NCBI RefSeq assembly: GCF_026420865.1
Contig: NZ_JAPCWC010000024.1
Coordinates: forward strand, 1-56,358
Direction: 5' to 3'
DNA: 56,358 nt
From: Novosphingobium clariflavum
Lineage (GTDB): Bacteria; Pseudomonadota; Alphaproteobacteria; Sphingomonadales; Sphingomonadaceae
Shown: in pieces, positions 47,582 through 55,993 of the stretch
Numbering within the stretch: position 1 is the stretch's first letter
Layout: each line of letters begins with the position of its first letter
Notes under the pieces: generated by a model
The model's database searches: none
What the model was told of the DNA's origin: nothing
The model's input: the letters and a program-made list of their open reading frames with translations, nothing else
Program-made: the position numbers and the translations under genes

Positions 47582-48340
47582 GTGGTTCAAGGTGTCGAGG
47601 TAACCGGGCAGGCGGGGCTTGTGGAAATCCATATGGATCGCCCGGAAAAGAAGAACGCGCTGACCGCCTCGATGTACGGGGCCATGACGGCGGCGCTGGA
47701 AGAGGCTTCGGCGCGTGCGGACATCGGCGCCGTCCTGATCGCCGGAAGGGGCGATGCCTTCAGCGCGGGCAACGACCTTGCCGACTTCATGGCGGGGCCG
47801 GAAGGCGCTGGTGCGGCCTTTGCCTTCATCCGCGCGATCGCGGCCTTCGACAAGCCGGTAGTCGCCGCGGTGCAGGGGCTGGCCGTGGGGGTCGGCACCA
47901 CGATGCTGTTCCACTGCGACCTCGTCTATGCCGCGCCGGATGCGCGCTTCATCATGCCGTTCGTCAACCTCGGCATCGTTCCCGAGGCCGGCTCCAGCCT
48001 GCTGGCACCCGCGACCCTGGGCTATGCCAAGGCGGCGGCGATGCTGCTGCTGGGCGAGCCGATGGATGCGCGGGCGGCGGATCAGGCCGGGCTGGTGACG
48101 GCGGTGGTGCCGGGCGAGGGCCTGCTCGCCCATGCGCGCGGCGCTGCCGCGACCCTGCTGGCCAAGCCGCCGCAGGCCTTGCTGGCGACGCGCCGACTGA
48201 TGAAGGGCGACACGGCGCCGGTGCTCGCGCGGATCGACGAGGAAGCCCGGATTTTCCGCGAGGCGATGCAGTCGGCCGAGGCCCGCGAGGCGTTCGACGC
48301 CTTTTTCCAGAAGCGCGCACCGGTGTTCCGGCGCGGCTGA
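47582..48340 (+). CDS. Enoyl-CoA hydratase/isomerase family protein
   Basis: A 252-residue crotonase-fold protein. The start is GTG 47582 with AGGGAG eight bases upstream, giving the normal N-terminus VEVTGQAGLVEIHMDRPEKK. The oxyanion-hole segments are GDAFSAGNDLADF and AVQGLAVGVGTTMLFHCDLV; the active-site region is PFVNLGIVPEAGSSLL. The end PVFRRG is typical of short members that lack dehydrogenase fusion. The protein likely acts on acyl-CoA in beta-oxidation or a related pathway; hydratase versus isomerase cannot be decided. A hairpin terminator follows directly. It stands alone on its strand. Confidence 0.9.
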   Translation: MVQGVEVTGQAGLVEIHMDRPEKKNALTASMYGAMTAALEEASARADIGAVLIAGRGDAFSAGNDLADFMAGPEGAGAAFAFIRAIAAFDKPVVAAVQGLAVGVGTTMLFHCDLVYAAPDARFIMPFVNLGIVPEAGSSLLAPATLGYAKAAAMLLLGEPMDARAADQAGLVTAVVPGEGLLAHARGAAATLLAKPPQALLATRRLMKGDTAPVLARIDEEARIFREAMQSAEAREAFDAFFQKRAPVFRRG

Positions 48341-48352
48341 CGGTCTGCCTGG

Positions 48353-48374
48353 GAAATGCCCGAAAGGGCATTTC
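48353..48374 (+). terminator. Terminator hairpin after enoyl-CoA hydratase gene
   Basis: GAAATGCCC (48353-48361) and GGGCATTTC (48366-48374) form a perfect 9-bp stem with a GAAA tetraloop, twelve bases after the stop codon. Confidence 0.75.
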
Positions 48375-48423
48375 TCCGGCGATGGCTCGCGCCGCCCCGC
48401 GCCGCCCTGCGCTTAGAACGCGG

Positions 48424-49086
48424 TCAGATCGGCCAGCCGGCGCGGTGCCAGGCGGAATCCCAGAACATCCATTCGAAGCGGGTGGCATTGCGGAACGCCG
48501 TGGCCATGCCCGCGCGGGTAGCCGGGGAGGCGGCGGCGGCGGCTTCGTCCACCAGCGCGCACACCCGCCGGGTCGCTTCGCCGAACGAGGGGGCGGCGTA
48601 GGTGTCGATCCAGGCGGCATAGGGATTGGGCGAGACCGCGCGCGGCTTCACGTTGCAGCCGACTTCCCAGTAGACCCAGAAGCACGGCAGGATGCCCGCG
48701 ATCAGTTCCTCGTAGCTGCGCGTGGCGGCCAGCGCGGAGAGGTAGCTGGTATAGCCCAGGCATGCCGGGGTCGGCTCGCTGCCGTGGGCCATCTCGGCGG
48801 TGACGCCGAACTGCGCGAAGAACGCCTGATGCAGCGCTTCCTCGACCTGCACGGCGACTTTGGCCCCGTCCGAGAATTCGAGCCGCCCGGCCGCGCTTGG
48901 CGCACGCGCGGCGGCGAGCGCGAGGACACGGGCATATTCGGCCAGATAGAGGCTGTCCTGCACGATGTAGTGGCGGAAGCTTTCCGCCTCCAGCGTGCCG
49001 TCCGCGAGTGCGTTCAGGAACGGATGATCGAGAATGGCCCGGCGCAGCGGGGCCACGTCCTCCCAGATCGTGTCGCAGAAGCTCAT
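48424..49086 (-). CDS. tenA: TenA family protein (aminopyrimidine aminohydrolase/thiaminase II)
   Basis: A 220-residue helical enzyme that salvages thiamin by hydrolysing base-degraded aminopyrimidines. Catalytic C135 sits in AGILPCFWVYWEVG and E205 in ATRFEWMFWDSAW, the same numbering as the Bacillus subtilis enzyme; other pocket signatures are FRHYIVQDSLYLAEYAR and PNPYAAWIDTYAAPSF. The start ATG 49086 has AGGA ten bases upstream; the longer frame is not family-like. No thiamin riboswitch or other thi gene is visible beside it. Confidence 0.92.
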   Translation of the reverse strand: MSFCDTIWEDVAPLRRAILDHPFLNALADGTLEAESFRHYIVQDSLYLAEYARVLALAAARAPSAAGRLEFSDGAKVAVQVEEALHQAFFAQFGVTAEMAHGSEPTPACLGYTSYLSALAATRSYEELIAGILPCFWVYWEVGCNVKPRAVSPNPYAAWIDTYAAPSFGEATRRVCALVDEAAAAASPATRAGMATAFRNATRFEWMFWDSAWHRAGWPI

Positions 49087-49263
49087 GAGGCATTGTCCTT
49101 TGGCGGCGGGAGGGATCGGAACGAACCCGCTGCGCTTAGGTAGCCTGCCGGTGGCCGTCAATTCGTCGGGCCCTGTCGGCCCGCTGCTTTGGCGATTGCG
49201 AAGGGGCGTGGAAGCTGCAAGAGCGCCCGCCAGTTCACTTCAGGAATTGGGGAAATACCAAGC

Positions 49264-49599
49264 ATGTTTGCACCAGGCGCCTCGTTCAAGGACAACCTCC
49301 AGCACTTGCCCGCCATCGACGGCATCGAGCGGATCGACCTTGTCGATGCAGCCGGCACCGTGGTCGACAGCATCGAGAACCGTCCCGGCAAGCAGGGCTC
49401 GCTGGCCGTCTACCAATACCTGAAGCAGCGTTTCGGCAGCCTCGACGCGCAGGCTGCCGAACTGGGGCTGGCGGTGTTCGGCGAGCACACGGCGGATGCG
49501 CGCAGCCGTCCCGGTGCCCACCCCAATATCGACCGCCTGCTCACCGTCGCGGCAGGCGGCGCCCCGCTGGCGATCGAGGTCATTGCCGCCGGCGGCTGA
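49264..49599 (+). CDS. Small conserved protein, DUF2322-like
   Basis: A 111-residue soluble protein of unknown function. Clear compact sequence features are FKDNLQHLPAIDGIERIDLV near the N-terminus, SIENRPGKQGSLAVYQYLKQ, and the C-terminal FGEHTADARSRPGAHPNID. I associate this pattern with DUF2322 from memory; a profile search would settle it. The start ATG 49264 is chosen because the preceding in-frame residues look non-coding. No signal peptide or membrane segment is present. It is convergent with the efflux operon and divergent from tenA. Confidence 0.7.
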   Translation: MFAPGASFKDNLQHLPAIDGIERIDLVDAAGTVVDSIENRPGKQGSLAVYQYLKQRFGSLDAQAAELGLAVFGEHTADARSRPGAHPNIDRLLTVAAGGAPLAIEVIAAGG

Positions 49600-49648
49600 T
49601 TGCAATGTTCCAGACGAAGGGGAGGCATGACGCGAGTTTCCCCTTGGT

Positions 49649-51226
49649 TCAATGCCCGCCCGAGGTGTCGATAGGCCCCTTGGGCTTGGGCGCCAGCCAG
49701 ATCAGCGTCGCCGCGAAAGCGAAGCAGACGGTGATGACCGCGAACATGTCGAGCGTCGCCAGCATCACGCTCTGGCTCTCGACGATGCTCGTCAGCGTGG
49801 CGGTCGCGCCGTCCTGGCTCATGCCGCCCGCCACGAAGCTGTCGACCGTCTGGCTCGCAGAGGTCATCGCGCCGGCCAGTTCGGTCTGGTTCTCGCGCGC
49901 GGCGTCGGACCAGCCGGTCTGCACCAGCGAAGTGGCGATGGCGCCGCCCATCGTGCGCATGAAGTTGGAGAGCCCCGCTGCGCTGGCCTGTTCCTCCGGC
50001 TTGACGCTGGCCATGGCGATGCCGGTGACCGGCACGAACAGCATGACCATGAACGGGCCCGTCAAGAGCGTCGGGATCGCCATCTGCAGGAACGTCACGT
50101 CCTGGTTGAAGCCCATGCGCCAGGCGGTCATCCCGCCGAGGCCGACAAGGCCGATCGAGACGATCAGGCGCGGGTCGAAGCGGTTGACCGCCGCGCCCAC
50201 TGCAGGGGCCGAGGCGATGGCGAGCACGCCCATGATCCCGGTCGCATAACCGGCCCAGGTCGAGGTATAGCCCATGTTCTGCTGGAGCCAGAGCGGCAGG
50301 ATCACGATATTGGCGAAGAACGCCCCGAACCCGGCCGCAAAGGTGATCGCGGAAGCCGTGAAACCGCGGTGGCGGAAGATCTTGAGGTCCACCACCGGGT
50401 TCTTCTCGGTGATCTCCCAGATCAGGAAGGCGACCAGGCCCAGCGCGGCGATCACCGCCAGCGCGCAGATCTCGGGCGAGGCGAACCAGTCGTGATTGCG
50501 GCCCTCGTCCAGCATGATCTGGAAGGCGCCGACCCAGACCACCAGCAGCGCGAAGCCCACTTTGTCGATCGAGGCTTTCTGGCGCGGATCGGGCTGTCCC
50601 TTGAGCAGGAAGATCGTCAGCAGGCCCCCGGCGGCCGCGACCACGGCGGGCAGCAGGAAGATGTCGTTCCAGCGCATGCTGTCGCAGATGACGCCGCCCA
50701 GAATCGGCCCGGCGACCGGGCCGACCAGCGTGGTCATCGCCCATAAGACGGTGCCCTGCGTGGCCTTCTCCGGTGGGAACACGCGCAGCAGCAGCAACTG
50801 GGAGAGCGGCATGATCGGCCCGCCGACAAGGCCCAGCATCACGCGCCCGCCTACCAGCATGCCCAGCGAGGTCGAGAGGCCGCAGAACACCGAAAGCACT
50901 GCGAAAGCGAGGTAGCAGGCGATGAACACCCGCTGCGCGCCGAACCGCATCGCCAGCCAGCCGGTCAGCGGCACGGTGATCGCCTCGGCCACCGCATAGG
51001 AGGTGATGACCCAGGTGCCCTGCGTCGAGGAGACGCCGAGCGCGCCGGAAATCGTCGAGACGGAGACGTTGGCGATGCTGGTATCGAGCACGACGAGGAA
51101 ATTGCCGAGCCCGATGGCGAGCGCGGCAAGGAACAGCTTGCCGCCGGTCAGCGGGCCTGCCGGTTCGCGCGCGGTGAACGCCGAGAAGGCGCCGGTCCCT
51201 CTTGGGGCGGCTGCGGATTGGCTCAT
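49649..51226 (-). CDS. emrB: MFS efflux pump, DHA2/EmrB family
   Basis: A 525-residue inner-membrane drug:proton antiporter, about 14 membrane segments. DHA2 features are LDTSIANVSVSTISGALG in TM1, WVITSYAVAEAITVPLTGWL, the motif-A-like RFGAQRVF, and LGLVGGPIMPLSQLLLLRVF with motif C-like GPVAGPILGG. It follows emrA by 27 bases on the same strand and is the pump of a tripartite system with the periplasmic adaptor and outer-membrane factor upstream. Substrate specificity is unknown; hydrophobic drugs or uncouplers are typical. Confidence 0.93.
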   Translation of the reverse strand: MSQSAAAPRGTGAFSAFTAREPAGPLTGGKLFLAALAIGLGNFLVVLDTSIANVSVSTISGALGVSSTQGTWVITSYAVAEAITVPLTGWLAMRFGAQRVFIACYLAFAVLSVFCGLSTSLGMLVGGRVMLGLVGGPIMPLSQLLLLRVFPPEKATQGTVLWAMTTLVGPVAGPILGGVICDSMRWNDIFLLPAVVAAAGGLLTIFLLKGQPDPRQKASIDKVGFALLVVWVGAFQIMLDEGRNHDWFASPEICALAVIAALGLVAFLIWEITEKNPVVDLKIFRHRGFTASAITFAAGFGAFFANIVILPLWLQQNMGYTSTWAGYATGIMGVLAIASAPAVGAAVNRFDPRLIVSIGLVGLGGMTAWRMGFNQDVTFLQMAIPTLLTGPFMVMLFVPVTGIAMASVKPEEQASAAGLSNFMRTMGGAIATSLVQTGWSDAARENQTELAGAMTSASQTVDSFVAGGMSQDGATATLTSIVESQSVMLATLDMFAVITVCFAFAATLIWLAPKPKGPIDTSGGH

Positions 51227-51253
51227 GATGCGTGGCCTCCCGAAAGGCTCAGG

Positions 51254-52417
51254 TCAGTTGGAGACGTCGATGTCCGCGTCCATTGAAAGGCCGACGCGCA
51301 AGGGGTGCTGTTCCAGTTCCTTGGGGTCGAGCGCGATGCGCACCGGCAGGCGCTGCACCACCTTGATCCAGTTGCCGGTGGCGTTCTGCGCAGGCACCAC
51401 CGCGAATGCCGCGCCGGTGCCGCCGGAGAAGCCCACGACCTTGCCGTGGAACTCCACGTCGTCGCCGTAGAGATCGCTCACCAGCGTCACGTTCTGGCCG
51501 GGGCGGACCTTGGCGAGCTGGATTTCCTTGAAATTGGCATCGACGTAGGCGGCCTTGATCGGCACCACCGACATCAGCGCCTGCCCCGCCTGCACGCGCT
51601 GGCCGGGCTGGACCTGCCGCCGGGAGACGATGCCGTCCACCGGTGCGCGGATCACCGTGCGGGCCAGGTCGACGCGGGCCTGATCGCGCACCGCGCGGGC
51701 GGCGAGCACTTCGGGATTGGTTTCCACGGTTGCGTTCTCGACCAGTGCGCCGGTGGCGTCGCGGTCGCCGACCATGGCGGCACGGTCGGCCCGGGCGGCG
51801 GCGCGGGCCGCCTCGCTGGCGCGCAGGTTGGCCTGCGCGGTTTCGAAGGCATTGCGCGCGCTCGTCACTTCATCGCCGGAAACCGAGCCCGAAGCGACAA
51901 GGCCCTGACGGCGCTGAAGGTCGATCCTTGCCTTTTCCAGCGAACTTTTCGCAGAGGCATAGTTCGCCTCGGCCTGAAGCTGCGCCGCCTCGCGCGAGGC
52001 GATCTGCGCGCCGAGGCCGGTGACGGTGGCCATCGTGCCGCGCACCTTGCGCTCGGTGCGGGCAAGGTCGGCCTCGGCCTTGGCCAGCGCGATGCGGGCG
52101 TCGGTATCGTCGAGCCGGACCAGCACGTCGCCCTTTTTCACGGCTACGGTATCGTCCACCAGCACTTCCGCGACCGGGCCGCCGACCAGCGGCGTCACTT
52201 GCGCGACATTGGCGCCGACATAGGCATTGTCGGTCTCGACATGGCGCGAGGCGACGAAAGTCTCATAGGCCCAGACGCCGCCGCCGAGCACGGCGACGAC
52301 GGCGGCCATCGCCGCGAAGGCGCGCTTGCGCTTGGCCTTGCGGGCGGCCTCATCGGCGGGGCTTTCGACATCGGCGGGGGCGGTTTCGGCGGTTTCGGGG
52401 TGAGCGTGAGTGTTCAT
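51254..52417 (-). CDS. emrA: Membrane-fusion protein, EmrA/HlyD family
   Basis: A 387-residue periplasmic adaptor linking EmrB to the outer-membrane channel. After a cytosolic N-terminus (KAKRKRAFAA) comes one membrane anchor (MAAVVAVLGGGVWAYETFV), then the lipoyl half-motif VETDNAYVGANVAQVTPLVG, a long coiled-coil hairpin (residues about 95-230, e.g. REAAQLQAEANYASAKSSLE), the second lipoyl half (VIRAPVDGIVSRRQVQPGQRV), and a beta-barrel domain. The ATG at 52417 has AAGGA upstream; the earlier ATG lies in the outer-membrane factor gene. It starts seven bases after that gene's stop. Confidence 0.93.
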   Translation of the reverse strand: MNTHAHPETAETAPADVESPADEAARKAKRKRAFAAMAAVVAVLGGGVWAYETFVASRHVETDNAYVGANVAQVTPLVGGPVAEVLVDDTVAVKKGDVLVRLDDTDARIALAKAEADLARTERKVRGTMATVTGLGAQIASREAAQLQAEANYASAKSSLEKARIDLQRRQGLVASGSVSGDEVTSARNAFETAQANLRASEAARAAARADRAAMVGDRDATGALVENATVETNPEVLAARAVRDQARVDLARTVIRAPVDGIVSRRQVQPGQRVQAGQALMSVVPIKAAYVDANFKEIQLAKVRPGQNVTLVSDLYGDDVEFHGKVVGFSGGTGAAFAVVPAQNATGNWIKVVQRLPVRIALDPKELEQHPLRVGLSMDADIDVSN

Positions 52418-52424
52418 TGCGGTC

Positions 52425-53897
52425 TTATCCTTCGGAACGGAAACCGCCGCCGAGCGCGCGGACGAGAGCGACGTCGAGGGCAAAGGCACGGGTTTGCAGC
52501 GAGGCGACGGTGCGGCGCGCGGAGATCAGCGAGTCTTCGGCGGTCAGCACGTCGAGATAGGTGGCAAGGCCGCCGCGATAGCGGTTCCCGGCAACGAGCC
52601 AGGCGGTTTCGGCGGCCTGTTCGGCCTTTTGCGCAGCGGCAAGGCGGGTATCGAGCGCGCGCTGGCTGGCGGCGGCATCGGCGACATCGCGCAGCGCCTG
52701 GGTCAGCGTGCCGTCGTACTGGGCGACGGCTTCCTCGTAGTCGGCCTCGGCGCCGTGCAACTGGCCGCGCAGCTTGCCGCCTTCGAAGATCGGCAAGGTG
52801 AGCGCGGGGCCGACGCTGCCGTAGTCCGAACCGGTCTTGACCAGGCTGCCGATGCCCATGGCCTGGAGGCCGATGGCTGCGGAGAGATTGACGTCGGGAT
52901 AGAACGCGGCGCGGGCCTGCTTGATGCGCGCGGCGGCGGCTTCGGTGCGCAGCCTTGCGGCGATCACGTCGGGGCGGCGGCCGATCAGGTTGGCGGGGAG
53001 ATTGGCGGGCAGGCCGAAGGCGGCGTGGGCCATGTCCGCCGGGCGGGCGATGGCAAGGCCGCGATCCGGTCCTTGCCCGAGCAGGGCGGCGATGCGGTTG
53101 CGATCGAGCGCGATGGTCTCGTCGAGCGCGGCAAGGTCGCCCTCGGCGCTGGCCATGGCCGAGCGGGCGCGGGCGACGGCGCCGTCGTTCTCAAGCTGGG
53201 CGGCGCGGCGGCCTTCGATCAGTTCGAGTGTCTGCCGGCGGACTTTCAGGGCACCATCTGCCGCATCGCGCTGGGCGTAATGGTCGGCCAGATCGGCATA
53301 GGCGGCGGCGATGCCCGCAGAAACGGCCAGACGGGCCGAGGCCGCTTCGGCCCCTGCGGCCGCCGCATCACCGCGCGCGGCGGCAAGCGCGGCGCGGTTG
53401 CGGCCGAAGAAATCGAGATCCCAGTTGAGGTTCAGGCTGCCCTGGCCGTAATCCGGCCAGCCGCGCGGGGCGAAGCCGGAGGGGAACAGGTAGTTATCGC
53501 TCTGCTGGGCAAGCCCGCCCTGTGCGCTGGCATCGAGCGAGGGCAGGGTGGCAGCGCGGCTGGTGCTGACCATCGCCCGCGCCTTGGCAAAGCGTGCCTC
53601 GGCGACCCTGAGGTCGGTCGCCCCGGCAAGGCCCTCGGCGATCAGCGTATCGAGTTGGGGGTCGCCGAAACCCTTCCACCAGTTGTCGGACGGCCAGTCG
53701 CCGGATGGAGCGGCGAGGCTTGTGTCAGCGGCGAAAGTCTGCGGGGCGGCAATCGGCTTGAGGTCGGCTTTGGGCGGCAGGGCGGCGCAGCCTGCCAGCA
53801 GCAGATTGGCGCCAAGCAACAAGCAGACTCCTGTCGCCGCGACGCTTCGCGGACTGCGCAAGTGCCGTGAAATCTCTGGGTTCACGAACGACTCCAT
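52425..53897 (-). CDS. Outer-membrane efflux lipoprotein, NodT/OprM family
   Basis: A 490-residue TolC-type channel. The lipobox is LLLAGCAALP, so the mature N-terminal Cys is acylated. Two OEP repeats are visible: DNWWKGFGDPQLDTLIAEGL through ADLADHYAQRDAAD, and a second beginning about GRRPDVIAARLRTEAAAARI. The end RALGGGFRSEG is typical. The ATG at 53897 is preferred over 53939, which lies across the operator. It is the first gene of the efflux operon and divergent from the TetR regulator. Confidence 0.93.
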   Translation of the reverse strand: MESFVNPEISRHLRSPRSVAATGVCLLLGANLLLAGCAALPPKADLKPIAAPQTFAADTSLAAPSGDWPSDNWWKGFGDPQLDTLIAEGLAGATDLRVAEARFAKARAMVSTSRAATLPSLDASAQGGLAQQSDNYLFPSGFAPRGWPDYGQGSLNLNWDLDFFGRNRAALAAARGDAAAAGAEAASARLAVSAGIAAAYADLADHYAQRDAADGALKVRRQTLELIEGRRAAQLENDGAVARARSAMASAEGDLAALDETIALDRNRIAALLGQGPDRGLAIARPADMAHAAFGLPANLPANLIGRRPDVIAARLRTEAAAARIKQARAAFYPDVNLSAAIGLQAMGIGSLVKTGSDYGSVGPALTLPIFEGGKLRGQLHGAEADYEEAVAQYDGTLTQALRDVADAAASQRALDTRLAAAQKAEQAAETAWLVAGNRYRGGLATYLDVLTAEDSLISARRTVASLQTRAFALDVALVRALGGGFRSEG

Positions 53898-53921
53898 CTC
53901 GATTCGGAGGATCGGTTTATA

Positions 53922-53936
53922 ACCGTACAGTTCGGT
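53922..53936. promoter_or_regulatory. TetR operator candidate 1 (efflux operon)
   Basis: ACCGTACAGTTCGGT has inverted ACCG/CGGT ends and shares GTACAGT-CGGT with 53973-53986. It lies 25 bases before the outer-membrane factor start. Binding by the divergent TetR protein is inferred. Confidence 0.6.
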
Positions 53937-53972
53937 CATTTATGGATTCGCGCTTGCTCCGTCAAACGAAAA

Positions 53973-53986
53973 GCGTACAGTCCGGT
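53973..53986. promoter_or_regulatory. TetR operator candidate 2 (efflux operon)
   Basis: GCGTACAGTCCGGT repeats the core of the site at 53922, 51 bp away (about five helical turns), 20 bases before the tetR start. Two copies allow control of both divergent transcripts. Confidence 0.6.
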
Positions 53987-54006
53987 ACAGGAATGAAAGA
54001 CGACCC

Positions 54007-54621
54007 ATGCGTGTGAAGACAGACAGCCGCCGACAGGCGATCCTCGACACGGCGATCGCGCTGTTTCGGGAGGTGGGGTATGAGCGTGCCAGCATGGCCG
54101 CCATCGCCGCGCGCGTCGGTGGTTCCAAGGGCACGCTCTACAACTACTTCAAGAACAAGGACGAACTCTTCGCTGCCGCCATGGTCGGGGCGATGGAGGA
54201 GCAGGGCATGGCGATGCTGAACCTGCTCGATTCCGCTTCCGATGACGTCAGGATCGTGCTGTGCCGGTTCGGAGCGGCCTATCTGCGCTTCCTCTCCGCG
54301 CCTGAGCACTTGTCGATCGTCCGCACGGTGGTCTCGGAAGGGGCGAATGCAAGGCTTGGCGCACAGCTCTACGAACTCGGGCCTAAGCGCGGCGCCCGCG
54401 AAATGGCGGGCTTTGTCTTGCGCATGCAGGAGCAGGGCAAGCTCAGGGCCGGAGATCCTATGATCGTCGGCGCGCACCTGCGCGGTTTGCTCGAGGCTGG
54501 TATCTACGAGCCGCAGCTGTTCGGCGCTGCCCCCGATTACGAGATCGAAGCCGCCGTGGCGCTGGCGGTGGAGGCCTTCCTGCGGGCCTATGGCGTGGAT
54601 GGCCCTGCCGTTGATCCATAG
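54007..54621 (+). CDS. TetR/AcrR family regulator of the efflux operon
   Basis: A 204-residue repressor. The HTH region is RRQAILDTAIALFREVGYER, then VGGSKGTLYNYFKNKDELFA (residues about 8-60), followed by a TetR_C-like helical domain. Divergent arrangement with an EmrAB/outer-membrane-factor operon and two shared operator-like repeats is the normal layout of a local efflux repressor, released by a pump substrate. The stop codon lies within a hairpin CCATAGC/GCTATGG (54616-54634). Confidence 0.92.
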   Translation: MRVKTDSRRQAILDTAIALFREVGYERASMAAIAARVGGSKGTLYNYFKNKDELFAAAMVGAMEEQGMAMLNLLDSASDDVRIVLCRFGAAYLRFLSAPEHLSIVRTVVSEGANARLGAQLYELGPKRGAREMAGFVLRMQEQGKLRAGDPMIVGAHLRGLLEAGIYEPQLFGAAPDYEIEAAVALAVEAFLRAYGVDGPAVDP

Positions 54622-54634
54622 CGCCTTGCTATGG
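54616..54634 (+). terminator. Short hairpin over the tetR stop codon
   Basis: CCATAGC (54616-54622) pairs with GCTATGG (54628-54634); the TAG stop is inside the left arm. It could be a weak terminator before the next gene. Confidence 0.45.
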
Positions 54635-54709
54635 AATTCCTAAAAATCCCGATTTGACGGTATCGTTGCGCCCTGCAAGGTCTCTGCAAGGATCGGGAGA
54701 AGGGCCTTG

Positions 54710-55672
54710 TTGGACAGAGTGGATCGCCGCGCATTCATCGTCGGCGCTGCAGGTGCGGCGCTTGCCGCTATCCCCGGTGCGGCGCTGGGCGACTTGCGCC
54801 GCGAGCCTGCGGCGCGGGTGATCGTCGATAATGATTTTGCCGGTGATCCCGATGGGCTGATTGCCCTCGCTCACCAGGCTGCCTCGCGCTCCAGCCGCTG
54901 CGTGCTCGTCACCAGTTCGACGCTGGATCGCCGCTTCGCGGGGATGGGAGGGCTTGACCCCGACAGCACCGCCGAACAGGGCGCGAGCCTGGCCCGCGAC
55001 CTGCTGGCCAGGATGGGCCTTGCGCGGATGTGCCCGGTGCTCGCCGGCAGCGAAAGCCTCGGCCCGGAGCCCAGGGGCGCCCTGCAGGCCGCGCGGGCGA
55101 TCGTCGCCGAAGCCATGCGGGATGACCCGCTGCCGCTGTTCTTTGCCTGCGGCGGTCCGCTGACCAATCTTGCGCAGGCGCTGCGGCTCGAACCGCGGAT
55201 CGCCGCGCGCATGACCCTCGTATGGCTGGGCGGCGATGGCTATCCGGGCGGCGGCGAGGAATACAACCTGTCCGCCGATCTGGCCGCCGCGCGCGACGTC
55301 ATCGAACGCTCGGGCATTGCCCTGTGGCAGATCCCGATGCCCACTTACGCGCAGTGCCAGATCTCGATCGCCGACTTCGAACGCAACGTGCGCGACATTT
55401 CGGCGACGACGCAGTGGCTCTACGAGCGCTATGCCAAGTTGCCGCCCTTCGTCAAACTGGGCGGCACCATCGGCTGCGGCGACAGCGCGCTGGTGCTGCT
55501 CACCGCGATTTCGGCCGCGACCAGCCGGACCCGGACCCAGACGGCGCGCCGGATCCTCGACGATGCCCGCTACGGCGACGAGATTCCCGGACGCACCATT
55601 CGGGTCATCGAGGAACTCGATGTCCGTCTGCTTCTGAGCGACTTCGTCGCGGCCATGCGCGCCCCGGCCTGA
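54710..55672 (+). CDS. Exported nucleoside-hydrolase-like protein
   Basis: A 320-residue member of the inosine-uridine nucleoside N-ribohydrolase superfamily. The N-terminus has a Tat-like motif (DRRAFIVGAAGAALAAIPGA) with cleavage near GAALG. The calcium/ribose motif is VIVDNDFAGDPDGLIAL, a variant of the DTDPGxDD signature. LFFACGGPLTNLAQAL and MTLVWLGGDGYPGGG match later family blocks. Export is unusual for nucleoside catabolism but known for this superfamily. The start is a TTG: 54710 puts AGAAGGG five bases upstream; TTG 54707 and GTG 54722 are alternatives. Substrate is not determined. Confidence 0.82.
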   Translation: MDRVDRRAFIVGAAGAALAAIPGAALGDLRREPAARVIVDNDFAGDPDGLIALAHQAASRSSRCVLVTSSTLDRRFAGMGGLDPDSTAEQGASLARDLLARMGLARMCPVLAGSESLGPEPRGALQAARAIVAEAMRDDPLPLFFACGGPLTNLAQALRLEPRIAARMTLVWLGGDGYPGGGEEYNLSADLAAARDVIERSGIALWQIPMPTYAQCQISIADFERNVRDISATTQWLYERYAKLPPFVKLGGTIGCGDSALVLLTAISAATSRTRTQTARRILDDARYGDEIPGRTIRVIEELDVRLLLSDFVAAMRAPA

Positions 55673-55703
55673 GCGAAGCCGGGCTCACCGGTTTTGGCCT
55701 GCT

Positions 55704-55750
55704 GGCGCCGTTTATGAGTTTACGGCCTGGGCGGCGCGGACACATTCAGC
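55704..55750 (+). repeat. Dispersed repeat, both halves joined
   Basis: GGCGCCGTTTATGAGTTTAC followed by GGCCTGGGCGGCGCGGACAC and ATTCAGC contains in one piece the left half seen at 2511 and 13901 and the right half seen at 2752, 39315 and 47446. It lies just after the nucleoside-hydrolase gene. Confidence 0.7.
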
Positions 55751-55800
55751 GGGGAGCGGAGCGACCGAGTTGGGTGGCTGGCGGACGCTGCGCCAACCAC

Positions 55801-55879
55801 CCCGCTCATGCTGGGCTTGTCGAAGCATGGGGGCTCAGCGCCCCGCTTCGGGGCCTTCGACAAGCTCAGGCTGAGCGGG
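55801..55879. repeat. REP-type palindrome
   Basis: CCCGCTCATGCTGGGCTTGT (55801 on) pairs with the reverse complement of CCTTCGACAAGCTCAGGCTG plus AGCGGG (55854-55879). It is the same CTGAGC/TGTCGAAG family as the element inside cobN. The surrounding 320-bp gap (55673-55993) shows no other gene. Confidence 0.8.
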
Positions 55880-55993
55880 TTTGGTCTGATTGGGTGGATA
55901 CCCGACGGTCTGCGCGATCTGCAGCAAGATGTAGCTCGACCGAAGAAATGCGCTTACTTACCGCCACGGTGAGCGGTTTTATGAAGGGTTACG

